A stretch of 64,000 nt of DNA from Spiroplasma floricola 23-6 (GTDB lineage Bacteria; Bacillota_I; Bacilli_A; Mycoplasmatales; Mycoplasmataceae). The translations under genes were made by a program, and so were the position numbers. A model generated the notes under the pieces. The model was not told where the DNA came from, made no database searches, and was given only the letters and a program-made list of their open reading frames with translations. The stretch covers positions 620,001 to 684,000 of the forward strand of contig NZ_CP025057.1 of NCBI RefSeq assembly GCF_002813555.1. Reading direction: 5' to 3'. Numbering within the stretch: the stretch's first letter is position 1; each line of letters opens with the position of its first letter. Positions 10,749 through 21,376 of the stretch are shown piece after piece.

Positions 10749-12557
10749 ATGAAAAAATTATTAAGTGTATTGGCAACAATTGGACTTGTATCAACATCAG
10801 CTGTTAGTGTAGTTGCTTGTGGTACAAAACCAGAAAAAAAACTTGAAGAGTCCAAAAAAAATATTACTCAGATAGTTAAAGACTTTGAACAAGACGTAAC
10901 AAAAATTTGAACAGAGCACTATGAAAAAGAAGTCACTGAAAATTTAATTGGTGTTGAAATTATAGAAAAAAATAATGAGTTTGTAAATAAAGAAAATATT
11001 TTAAAATTTTCAAAACCAGAGAACAAAAATAAATTAACAATAGAAAACAAAAAGCAATTGGCAAATGATATTGAGAAACTATTTAAGATAAAATTATTAG
11101 AAGAAAAATTAAATGATCTTAAAAAAATTAATAAATACAAAATTATTCTTAGTGAGATATCTAATGTTTTTGAAAGCGTGGAGTTAGTTTTTAATGATAA
11201 CTTTCAAATTAACTCAGGAGAAATTGTTGAAAATAGTTATATAGGAAATATAATAATAGATTATAAAATTGTAACTCACTATAAAGGACTTAATGATACT
11301 GAGAAATTTAAACTATCTGAAACACTGAAGTATACTTCAACAGACAATGATTCATTTAAAAAAGTTGGAGATAAAATGTATAAAAATATTGCAAAGGATA
11401 TGTTTATCTCTTCAGAAACTGAGAAATATGTAAATTTAAAATGAATTGATATTAAAGAAAATAGTGATGACTCTGATGCTTATTTATCTTCAAATAATAT
11501 TTTAAAAGAATATTATAATGAAAATAATGAATTTCATGATGCATTATTAAGCACTATTAATAATAAATACTTTAAACAACAATTCCCATCAATTAATATA
11601 AGCTATAATAAAAAAAGTATTTACAAAACAGATAATTTTGCAACACAAAATAGTAAATATTTAATTATAAATAATTTATATTCAAATGATGAAAAAAATG
11701 ATATTTCAACTTTTAATTTAGAAAATCAAAACGAAAAAGAAAAAGTAAATAAAATACTTCTTTGCGATAAAAATGAATTAAACAAATTTTTTCTAAATGA
11801 TCAATTCAGTTCATTTAAATGAAATAAGGTTCGAAATAATTATAAAACTATACAAAATAATTTTTTAAATACTTTTTTAAGCAAAGATGAAATATCTAAA
11901 TACCAAGAAACTTTAAATTATAAGTTTGCAGTAGCAATAGGTTATATTGATTTTATTGGACCAAGCATAAAAATTGGAAAAGGTGAATCAACTTACATTC
12001 ATCAATTACCTGATTTTAAACTAGTAACTTCTTATTCAATAAATGGAATAACTGATGGAAATTATGAAAGTCTTGCAACTTTTTCAATGAAGTTATTTAA
12101 TATTTATAAAGATATTTATAAACCTAATGTAGATGATTTACAAAGTAATGACAATTATATTTTAGATTTAACATTTAAAAATCAAGAAATTTGAAATAAT
12201 GTTTCTACAAAAAGCGATTTAAATGAAGCTGAAATGAATTCTTATTTATCTAGTTTCTCTAGTAATTATTATAAGAAACTATTTTCAACATTAAGTAATA
12301 ATAATCTTGAAATAAATTCTTTAATAAATAATAATATATTTTTTTCCTTAAAAAATATGTTCTATTATACTAGAAATCAAAATGCTTCATTTATAAATCA
12401 AAATAAAGGTGGATATTTTAAATTAAATAGCTCATCGAGTAGTGGTTATTATTTAAATGATTTTAGATACATGACCTTTAATTTATTTGGAATAATAAAA
12501 TTTGAAATAAAATTTAATAGTAGCATATATATGAGTAATAACTGATGAATTTTTTAA
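10749..12557 (+). CDS. Paralogous surface lipoprotein (family member 1)
   Basis: 602 residues with nine or so TGA Trp codons and a strong GGAGGA site 7 bases upstream. Signal peptide MKKLLSVLATIG, lipobox VVAC, Cys24. Family landmarks shared with five other genes here: an N-terminal helical region with KDFEQDVTKIW; the block KLLEEKLNDLKKINKYKIIL; the block KYTSTDNDSFKKVGDKMYKN; and a later segment with GYIDFIGPSIKIGKGEST and HQLPDF. It is most like the gene at 37875. Possibly the family called MOLPALP lipoproteins in Mollicutes; function unknown. Expression is probably switched by the poly-T promoter. Confidence 0.88.
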
Positions 12558-12573
12558 AAATTTTATAACTTGT

Positions 12574-12600
12574 AAAAAGTCAATCTATTTGACTTTTTTA
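12574..12600 (+). terminator. Terminator of lipoprotein 10749
   Basis: Perfect 10-bp stem AAAAAGTCAA / TTGACTTTTT with loop TCTAT and trailing T. Just downstream, 12609-12645 holds another perfect 12-bp stem (AATAATATTTTT / AAAAATATTATT) with a 13-base loop. Confidence 0.85.
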
Positions 12601-12763
12601 TTAAGACTAATAATATTTTTTTCATTGTTCTAGAAAAATATTATTAAAAAATAGAGAAATAAAAAAATATTAAGTATATTGATCAGACTTGAGTATTATA
12701 ATTTCAATAACTTTGGATATAAAAATTTTCAAGTGATTAGTTTTTTTTATTTATATAGTTATT

Positions 12764-12817
12764 GTGTCATAAAAAATATCTCTATTTTTTGTGTCATAAA
12801 AAATATCTCTATTTTTT
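12764..12817. repeat. Two perfect 27-bp tandem repeats
   Basis: The unit begins GTGTCATAAAAAATATCTCT and ends in six T; it occurs at 12764-12790 and again at 12791-12817. The second copy overlaps the last codons and stop of the minus-strand lipoprotein gene that ends at 12809. The 120 bases to the left, back to the terminator, contain no convincing gene. Confidence 0.9.
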
Positions 12818-13378
12818 ATTGTTTGCATTTGGATTATCTTGTATTCCTCAGTTATATATTTTTTGTATGTGTTGTTTTGTATGAACAGTTGAATATCTAT
12901 AATTCAAAGAACCGTTTAAATTGTTAGCATATCTTTCTTTATTATTAGCTTCTAAATTTAATTTATATCCTAATGGGGTTATTAATTCTTTTTTATATTT
13001 TGGATTAAATTGATAAATTTTATATTGATATGTTCCAAATCATCAAAATTGAAAAATCTCACTTTTTTGAGTTTCTATTGAATTACTAAAAAAATTTATT
13101 TTATGTTCATCTTTTTCATCTTCTTTTAAATTATCTCAATTTTTAATATTGTCTCTGTATTTTAATCAGTTTTCTAATTTTATATTTAGATATTCTTGGT
13201 TTTTATCGTATGCTTCACATGCTAGTTTTTCAATTTCTTCTATTGATTTTGGTTGTTCATTAAGTTCTGGAATATAGTAATCTGGATCAATTTTTGGCTC
13301 TGTTTTGCAACTAATTAGGTTGCTTGTTGGAAAGACTGTAACTAATAGTCCTGAAATAATGTATAAAAGTTTTTTCAT
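12809..13378 (-). CDS. Small lipoprotein, tandem copy 1
   Basis: 189 residues. Start ATG 13378 has AAGGAGAAA 8 bases upstream; the alternative TTG 21 bases earlier would include the ribosome site in the coding region. Lipobox NLISC, Cys24. The mature protein is rich in Tyr, Asn and Lys and ends with a conserved block IQKIYNWGIQDNPNA. Three TGA codons give Trp, two adjacent in QFWWFG. It is a diverged duplicate of the next gene at an exact 600-bp offset. Function unknown. Confidence 0.83.
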
Positions 13379-13408
13379 ATTTAATTTCTCCTTAAACAAT
13401 TAATAAAT

Positions 13409-13978
13409 TTATTTTTTATTTCTTGCATTTGGATTGTCTTGTATTCCTCAGTTATATATTTTTTGTATGTGTTCTTTTGTATTATTAGTTAGATATTCAT
13501 TATTCAAAAAAAGTTTAAGAGAATAAGAATATAATTCTTTGTTTTCAGCTTTTAAATCTAATTTGTATCCGCTAAGAGTCATTAATTCTTTTTTGTATTC
13601 TGGATTAAATTGATAAATTTTATATTGATATGTGCTACCTCATCAAAATTGAAAAATTAATTGTTTTTGATATTCTAATGAACTAGTAAAAAAAATTTCT
13701 CTATGTTTATTTTTTTCTTCATCGCCTAATTCATTTCAATTTAAAATACTTTGCTTATATTTATTTCACTTTTCATTTTTGATATTTAAGTATTCTTGGT
13801 TTTTATCGTATGCTTCACATGCTAGTTTTTCAATTTCTTCTATTGATTTTGGTTGTTCATTAAGTTCTGGAATATTGTAGTCTTGATCAATTTTTGGCTT
13901 TGTTTTGCAACTAATTAGGTTGCTTGTTGGAAAGACTGTAACTGATAGTCCTGAAATAATGTATAAAAGTTTTTTCAT
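13409..13978 (-). CDS. Small lipoprotein, tandem copy 2
   Basis: 189 residues, same length as the copy 600 bp downstream. The signal peptides are nearly identical, with Cys24 in both, and so is the segment PELNEQPKSIEEIEKLACEA. The middle diverges strongly (NKYKQSILNWNELGDEEKNK here). The C-terminal IQKIYNWGIQDNPNA block is again identical. It lies upstream of copy 1 with 30 bases between, so the two form one operon read from a promoter in 13985-14070, divergent from the large gene at 14119. Confidence 0.83.
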
Positions 13979-14031
13979 ATTTAATTTCTCCTTGAACAAT
14001 TATATTTTATATTAAAATAAATGATATTAAA

Positions 14032-14066
14032 ATATTTCCAAAAAAATATATTATTTTTGGAAATAT
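14032..14066. promoter_or_regulatory. Perfect 13-bp inverted repeat in divergent promoter region
   Basis: Arms ATATTTCCAAAAA (14032-14044) and TTTTTGGAAATAT (14054-14066), loop of 9. It lies between the minus-strand lipoprotein pair and the large plus-strand gene. It may be a shared operator rather than a terminator, since no gene ends here. The TTTCCA/TGGAAA half-site recurs at 28127 and 50795. Confidence 0.55.
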
Positions 14067-14070
14067 ATCT

Positions 14071-14099
14071 AGACTTTTTTTTTTTTTTTTTGTTAATTT
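14071..14099 (+). promoter_or_regulatory. Poly-T promoter region of gene 14119
   Basis: A -35-like AGACTT is followed by 17 consecutive T (14075-14091) and then GTTAATTTAT, a poor -10. A strong AGGAGGTG ribosome site lies 6 bases before the ATG at 14119. The design resembles the lipoprotein promoters but the -10 is less clear. Confidence 0.5.
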
Positions 14100-14118
14100 A
14101 TGAGTAGGAGGTGTAATA

Positions 14119-16977
14119 ATGAAAAATAATAAAAATACCTTATCCAAATTTGTTGATAAACTAATAGGAAAAAAAAGTTCAATAAAAATAAAAAAACCTT
14201 TAGTATTATTTTCAATAGTGGGTCTTATTATTTCATTGTTTTTATCAATCTCATTACCTTTATTTTTAAAGAGTAACTCAAAAGAAAATATTTATTATAA
14301 ATTTGATAATAAATATTTTGAATCTAAAGATGAAGTATATCAGTATTAATATAGTAGATCAATTAATAATAATTATTCATTTGAAAGCAATAAATATATT
14401 TTTGATGATAAAGTTTTTAATACTAAAAACGAATTAGATATATATATTGAAAATAAATTTAAAATAAAAAATATTACAACTAAGCGCAATCCCAATGATT
14501 ATCTAATAAATACATCTGGTGAGTTATCATCGCTTGTAAAAACTAATAGCAATGAAAAAATGCAAAAAGTTTACAAAGGATTAAATGGATCAGCTTTTTT
14601 ATCAGAAAAAGATGCCAAAGAAACTTTTCAAAATAACTATTCTTTAAATTATAAAGTTGATGGTCAAGTATTTGATAACACTTATAGTGCCAGAGAATAT
14701 TATTTAAATGTTAAATTAAAACAATTAGAAGATAATGCAATAAAAACTATTTGTTATGAACAAGGAGCAATGTGTCAAACAAAAGAGCAAATTACTTCTT
14801 GACTAAGAGATAATACTGTAAAAGGTTTTGAATATCAGGGAAAAGATTTTTCAAATTTAAACTATTCAGAGTTTTTATTAGCAATGAATGATTTAGATGA
14901 TCAAATTATAGATAAAAATATTAAACCTGTTTTAAATGCTGATAGATCATCTTATTGAGTAACTCAAAATACAAAAAGTAGTTCAGGATATTTTGTAGGT
15001 CCAAAATATTTTGAAAGTAATGAAGCAGTTAACTCTGTTGCTAAATTTCAACCAATTAAATCATATGATGTAAATGCTTTTGCTTTACCAATTGCAGGTT
15101 GAGCTTTTGCTGGAATTACTAGTTTAGTATTAGATTCTTTAGTTAAAGAACCTGTTCAAAGCAATTATGAAATGATAAAATTTTTAGAAACTACATTTAA
15201 TAAATTAAATTTAGATATTAAATTATTAAAAAATTTTGAAGATAAATTTTATAAATCCTTATCTAAAAATTTACAACAGGATTTATCATATGGACTTGAT
15301 GATATAAAAGACTCTGAATTAAATGATTTTTATAGATTATTAATTTCTTTTAAGAGATTTTTAGATATTACAAAAATTTATGATTTGGATATTAAAACAG
15401 ATGAATTAGAATTAACTTTAAAACAAATAGTTGTAGAAATTTTAAACTCTCAAAAAGAGTTTATGAACAATATGTTAGATATTAACAATGATAAAAATGG
15501 AGCAAATATTTTATTAGATTCAAGTATCTCATTTGATGATATTTACAGTTTGTTTTTAAATACAAATGCTTTCTTTAATGATGGGGGAACTAAAAAAATA
15601 CTTTGAGATATTGCAGAAAATATTTTAAGAAGAATGGATAAAGTCATGGAAATAATTGGCTCTATAGCAGACAATATTGGAAAAGTAACAGACAATATTG
15701 GAAAAGTAACAGACAATATTGGAAAAATGAAAACAACTACAAATAAAAATGAGAAAGAGTTTACAACAAATGTAGAAAAAAATAATCAATTAGTAACTGA
15801 AACTCTTATTGATAATAGTGATTTATTAATAAAAGAATTAGGATTAAATTTAGATTTTACAACTAATTATATTGGTCCTGCAGCTTTATTATTAGCAATT
15901 CCAGAAATGATATCTGCAGTATGAAACTTAGGACAAATGTTGAGTTTTATTTCACTAAAAACCTATGAAGCAAAATTAGATAGTAATCAATCACTATATT
16001 ATTTTGAACCAACTTTTAAAATACCATTATTAGATATTTCTTTTGCTCAAAGAGTTCAAGATCAAAACATTCATGTTTTAAATCAAAGTCCTTTAAGTTA
16101 TTTTTCACCAAAACAAGATGGTAAAGAATTAAATGAATTATATGAATTTAATGGAAAATATTATAAAGATAAGAAAATTGCAATTGATGATTTAAAATAT
16201 GAAATTTATAAAAAACCAGAAAACTTTTTAAAAACAAAAGAGTTATTTACTTCAGTGTTAAGCAAAGATAATAATCATATTTTAAATATAAACAAAATTT
16301 GTAGTACTGATGAAGAACAAAAAAATAGAAAAGATAGTTGTATTAGTGCTTATGAATATGAAAAAGAAGTTTCTAAACAAAGCGAAGAGTATATTCAAAG
16401 ATTATTTAAACAATATTATGAAAATACAGGAAAGGAATATTATCTTGATGGCTTTGGAGGAGCATATGATAATAAAGATATAGCAATTCAGCAATTAAAA
16501 AATAAAGTTGATTATTTAGATAATTATCAAAAAGTTTATAGTTATAAAATTTATAATAATAAAATTGTAAAAGATACAGAACAAGAAATTAAAGATTATA
16601 TTAAAGCTAATCAATATATTGAATCAAAAACAATTATAAATACAGATTTAATTCAAACTAAATCATATGATCTTTTAAAAGAAAATAATGGCTATGATTT
16701 TGATATTTATGAAATGAGTTACTATGGTCAAATAAAATATTTTAGAAGTCACTTAGAGGCAATGAATTATCTTGATAAAAAAGTAAATTATGAAGTTTAT
16801 TCATATAATAGAGAAGAAAAGACTTATGACTATAAAGGTGTAGAGTTTATAAATAATCAACAATTTATTCAATGAGTTAACAGTCAAATCGAAGTTGTTT
16901 CACAAAAAGATTTTACAGATAGTGGAGGGGAAATTTCTAATGTTAAAACATATTTTAATAGCTTCAGCTATATCTAG
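14119..16977 (+). pseudogene. Large membrane-anchored repeat-motif protein, nonsense-interrupted
   Basis: The frame would encode about 952 residues but has an ochre TAA at 14347-14349 (codon 77). The frame is otherwise open to TAG 16975, and the repeat motif runs on either side of the stop (YYKFDNKYFESKDEV, then KYIFDDKVFNTKNEL), so this is one interrupted gene. A basic N-terminus and one helix (about 29-50) anchor it. The exterior has around ten degenerate units of the form Y-x-x-x-G-K-x-F-x-S-x-x-E-A. Two hydrophobic stretches (about 318-335 and 578-606) flank a helical region that holds a DNIGKVT repeat. The last 38 bases overlap the next gene. Restart at a later codon or read-through cannot be excluded. 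Family unknown. Confidence 0.72.
15670..15726 (+). repeat. 21-bp in-frame tandem repeat
   Basis: The unit GACAATATTGGAAAAGTAAC plus one A occurs perfectly at 15670-15690 and 15691-15711, with a partial third copy to 15726. It encodes DNIGKVT repeats in a predicted helical segment. Confidence 0.9.
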
Positions 16978-19054
16978 TTTTTCAAGTGCATCTATTGTTC
17001 CTTTTATAAATTCAAATAATATAAATGAAGAAGAAAACTTTATTGAGTTTTTAAGAAAAGATATTGAAGAAAATAAATTTTATTTAGGAAAGCAAGTTTA
17101 CAGTGAATATGATGGAAAAATTTTTACAAGTCAAGAATCATTAAATGAATATATTCTCTCTAATTCAATTGTTCAAAGTGAATTTACTTCATCAAATCCA
17201 AGCAAAATAATTAAAGATTATGAACATATGACTTTAGATGAAACAAAAATATATGATATTGATATGGACAAATTCTTACCAGTATATAGAGATGCTTTTG
17301 GAAACATTGCTCAAACAAGTCAAAAAGCATTAGACATTTATACACATGGAGGTCTTGTAAGACAAAAATACAGCTATGATGAAGAAGAATGATTTGATTC
17401 ACCAGAAGAAGCTAAAATAAATCAAAAAGATAAAATGAAAATTAATAAATCGCTTTATTATATTCATAATAACAAGTACTATAATGCTTTTAATTTAAAA
17501 GATATTAATAATTTGTTAAATACGTTTGAAGAAGGCTACTTTGTAAACAAAACTAAAAGTTTAGAGGGCAATCAATTACTTCAACCAATAATAGAATATG
17601 GAAATAAAGATATATTGTATAAAAAAATGAAAAGAGAATTAAAAGAGAATTTCTTTGATTCATATTTTTATGAAATATCAGATATGGATTATCAAAATAA
17701 ACTTTCTTTTGAAATAAAAGATAAAAACGAACTAAGAATTGCATATCCTGGAAGAAGTCAAGAAATTTATTATTCTGGATCAAGACCACAAATAACTTTT
17801 GCAAATAAATACTCTTCAACAAAAGATATGATTGATGATTTCAAAAATATTGTAAAATGAAGTGAAGGTGTGGAAAGTGGAGGTGCAGGTATTGGAAGAT
17901 ATTATTGATATAGAGACTTTGATTTAATTGAAAACTCAAATAAAGTAACAGCTACAGTCAAATTACTTCCGAAATGAAGTGCGGGTTTTGGTAAAAATAA
18001 ACCAAGCTTTGATCATTATACATATACAAATAAAACTGTATCAAAAATAAATACTTATTATGATAAAAGCAAACAACAGTTAGTAGATTCAGTTGGAGAG
18101 TTTTCAAAAAGATATTCTATTCAAGAATCAACAAGAGAAGACAAATCAATTATGTATGATTCATGATTTGATGAATATTTTCAAAAAAATATAACAAGTT
18201 TTCCTGGAAATGAAAATAAATTAGTAAGATATGAAGATATTTTACAAGAAAATTTTATTAAAAATTCTGATCAATCTGTTTATAAAGATTTATTATATGA
18301 TGTAAATTATGCAAAAGGAACAGCTTACTCATTAATTAAAAGTTACTATGATTGACAGAGAGTAAAAAATGATTTATTAAATAATCCTGTAACTGTTAAT
18401 GAAGAAATTATGTATCAATTAAGACCAGATTTCTATGCAACAAAAGAGCAATTAGATTCTTTTATAGCTTTACAAGGAAAATTTAATGCTGTTTTAAAAT
18501 ACTCATATGGATCAAATGCAGATTTATCTAGTCCAGATGGTAAATTATTGGCAAACACTTACGAAGAGGCAAGAGAAAAACAATTTGCAAATGCAAATTT
18601 AAGTCTTAAAAAAAGATATATTGCCTATGATGTGTTTGAAAACGCAATTGAAAGTGGTAATTCTGAACAAGAGGCAATAAGAGAATTGCAAAATAATATT
18701 CTTTTAGAATCAAAAATGGTTCATAAAAAAGAAATTGAAAATTGAAATTGAGATGTAAAAAAATCTTATGACTCTATTATAAGCGATGGAAGATACTTAG
18801 TATATAAAGTAAAAGCTCCAAAATCAAATAATTATATTTATTATTCATCTCAAGAAATGGCATTAAAAGCAGCTCTTTCAAATGCTAGAATAAGTGGAGA
18901 TGTAAATAAAATGTCTCTTGAAAAATATGTGTATACATATACAGATTCCTTTACACAAAAAGAGTATAGTGTTATTTTTTACAATAATGATATTGATTCA
19001 GCAATTCAAAAGATATTATTGGAAATAGAATCAATTAAAAAAATCTTACATTAG
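16940..19054 (+). CDS. Large secreted repeat-motif protein
   Basis: 704 residues, starting inside the 3' end of the preceding gene in another frame, with GGAGGGG 11 bases upstream of the ATG; the overlap implies translational coupling. The signal peptide (LKHILIASAISSFSSASIVP) has no lipobox Cys, so the protein is secreted or held by its N-terminal helix. The body carries the same degenerate motif as its neighbour, for example VYSEYDGKIFTSQESLNEYI, YSYDEEEWFDSPEEA and YIYYSSQEMALKAALSNA. About nine TGA Trp codons, no true stops. The two genes probably make partner surface proteins; family and function unknown. Confidence 0.82.
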
Positions 19055-19060
19055 TTTTTA

Positions 19061-19090
19061 AAAAAAGAATATTTTAAATATTCTTTTTTT
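19061..19090 (+). terminator. Terminator of gene 16940
   Basis: 12-bp stem AAAAAAGAATAT / ATATTCTTTTTT with loop TTTAA, followed by T residues, 7 bases after the stop codon. Confidence 0.85.
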
Positions 19091-19195
19091 AATTTTTTTA
19101 TAAGTTTATATAGTTATATTTACTTACTTAAAGAAAAACTAAACTCCATAAATATAAGCAAGTAAAAAATATTAAAACTTAATTATTAATAAAAT

Positions 19196-19231
19196 AAAAA
19201 CCCCCTTTAAACTTTAAAAGGGGTTTTTTCA
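19196..19231. terminator. Bidirectional terminator
   Basis: AAAACCCCCTTT pairs with AAAGGGGTTTT around a short loop, with A runs on the left and T runs on the right. It can end the minus-strand lipoprotein transcript (stop at 19266) and back up the plus-strand one. Confidence 0.8.
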
Positions 19232-19265
19232 ATATTTATTATTTCTTTGCTTTAATATAAAATTA

Positions 19266-21146
19266 CTATTCTACAAATTTAATAATTTCTTTTGTATCTC
19301 CATTTTTATTTATTAATAAGTCTTCAATATTTATTGTAAATTTTAAATATCCTAATGCAACAGTAATGTATTTAAGTAAATTATTATTTTTTAAAGATAT
19401 TGAATTTTTATTAAAATTAATAATGTCACTATTTTTTTCAAAAACACCTCAAGATGTACCTGTAGTTTTTGAATCAAAAATTGTACCTAAACTATTTAAA
19501 TTGATAAAGTATTCTCTTCTTAAAATATACTCCTTATTAATAAATTGAGAAAAGTTTAGTTTATCTCTCAATTCATTTAGAGATTTTGTTCTTGAAAGAT
19601 ATCATGATCCATTTGAATTTCCACTTAAAATCATATTTAAAATTGCAATACTATATTTACCACTATTTGAAGTATTATCATTTTTGAAAATATCTATAAG
19701 CTCTTTATTTTTAATATTAAATAAATAATTATCATTTGAATCAAAGTCAGGATATTTAAAACTTGTATCTATTCCATAAAATTCTTGCATATTTTTTACT
19801 ATGTTTTTTAAAATTAGTTCATTTAGTAACTCTCAATTAATATCTTTTTTAGAATTATAAGAATAAGAACTTAAAATATTAAAATCAGGTAATTCATGAG
19901 TATAGCTGTTTTGATCATCACCTAATTTAATTGAAAGTCCTGTTATTTTTAATTTAAAGTTAGCAATTGAGCTTTTATATGAATCAATTTTTTTAATACT
20001 GTTTATTTCATTGTCATTAAATTTCATTTCTTTAAAATAATTATCTTTAAGTAAATCTCATTCTTTTATTCATTCTTGCTTATTAGAAGAAGTTAAATAA
20101 ACATCATTTAAGATTTGTTTACTTTCTTGACTATTAGTATCTTTTCTAAATAATAGTTCAAACATTTTTTTAGATTGTTCTTTTAAAGTTGAAAAGTTAT
20201 TAAAATTTTCTACTCTTTTATTTTCAAAAGCTGTTAAGAAATTGTTCTCAAAAGTTCCTTCTTTATAAATTGATTGCTTCATAAAATTCATATTTAGATT
20301 TTGAAAATTTTTAAAGTAATTTTTTTTAATAAAACTTATTAAATTCTGAGAATAAGTATTATTTGAGTTTACATATTTTTTTATATTTTCACTATAATCT
20401 CCAAATGCTTCTCAATCTTGTTTATCATTTTTTATTTCATCTCATTTAAAATTAGAGAAGTTTCTTGTTTCTTCAGATAGGAAAAACTCTTTTGTAATTT
20501 TTTCTTGCATTTGTTCTCCAGCTAATTTAAATGCTTCACTATCTGTTGAAGTATATTTTAAAGTATCTTTTATTTCATATTTTTCAATGTCATTTTTACC
20601 TTTATAGTTTATATTAATTTTAAATTCTACTATAAATTTTCCAATAAAAACTCCTTGTGAAAGTTCTCCTGAATCAATTTTAAAGTTGTCATTGTAAATA
20701 ACTTCAACTCCTTTAAAAATAGAGTCAACTTCATCAAGAATAATTTTATACTTGTTAACTTTTTTTAATTCATTTAACTTTTCTTCTAATAGTTTAGCTT
20801 TTAAAATTACATTAATATCATTTTCAATTTCTTTTTTGTTTTCTGGTTTTATTTCAGTTTCTTTTTTAGAATAAGTTTTAATATTTTCTTTTTTAATAAA
20901 TAAATGATTTTTTTCTGTTTCTGATAAACCAATTAGTTGACTAAAAACCTCTGTGTTAATGTGATTATCATAAATTTTTGTAACATCATTTTGAAAATCT
21001 TGTATAATTTGAGCTAAATTATCATTTTCTGGCTCTTTATCTTTTTCTTGATCTTTTACTTCTGTTTTTTTACCACATGCTATAACTGTTGAAGTTGATG
21101 TGGCAATTAAAGTTACTGTACCTAATAAACTTAATAATTTTTTCAT
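19266..21146 (-). CDS. Paralogous surface lipoprotein (family member 2)
   Basis: 626 residues with TGA as Trp at four or more sites. Signal peptide MKKLLSLLGTVTL, lipobox TVIAC, Cys24; AAGGAG lies upstream. The family blocks are present: IQDFQNDVTKIYDNH, KLNELKKVNKYKIILDEVDS, DTLKYTSTDSEAF, ELPDF, FYGIDTSFKYPDF. It is a close duplicate of the gene at 21377-23254: the starts are 2,108 bp apart, and leader and promoter are nearly identical. C-terminus KEIIKFVE. Function unknown; a host-facing variable surface protein is likely. Confidence 0.88.
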
Positions 21147-21218
21147 ATTTTTCTCCTTTTTTAAGTAATCTTTAAAAGAGCAAATAAGTGAACAATTTAA
21201 GTTGAAAAACTCATAGTG

Positions 21219-21243
21219 ATTATAAAAAAAAAAAAAAAGTCAA
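21219..21243 (-). promoter_or_regulatory. Poly-T spacer promoter, lipoprotein 21146
   Basis: On the minus strand: TTGACT (21238-21243), a run of 15 T (21224-21238), and TATAAT (21219-21224). Hexamer spacing is 13, two less than at the sister gene 23254, whose flanking sequence is otherwise nearly the same. A spacing this short should be weak or off. Confidence 0.75.
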
Positions 21244-21319
21244 ATTTTGCGAAAAAAATTTAAGAATAAGATTTAAAAGATGAAAGGGAATAGAAAATAC
21301 TATAGTTAGATTTTAATCA

Positions 21320-21352
21320 AAAAAAAATATTCTAAATTTAATAGAATATTTT
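21320..21352 (-). terminator. Terminator of lipoprotein 23254
   Basis: 11-bp stem AAAATATTCTA / TAGAATATTTT with a 7-base loop; the minus-strand transcript then runs into a T tract. It lies 25 bases after the stop of the gene that starts at 23254. Confidence 0.8.
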
Positions 21353-21376
21353 AATATTTTTAAAAATTTATATTTG

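Noticed and set aside
12679-12927. Plus-strand frame rich in Tyr, Ile and Phe
   Set aside because: It overlaps the minus-strand lipoprotein and the tandem repeat, starts at a non-ATG codon and has no ribosome site.
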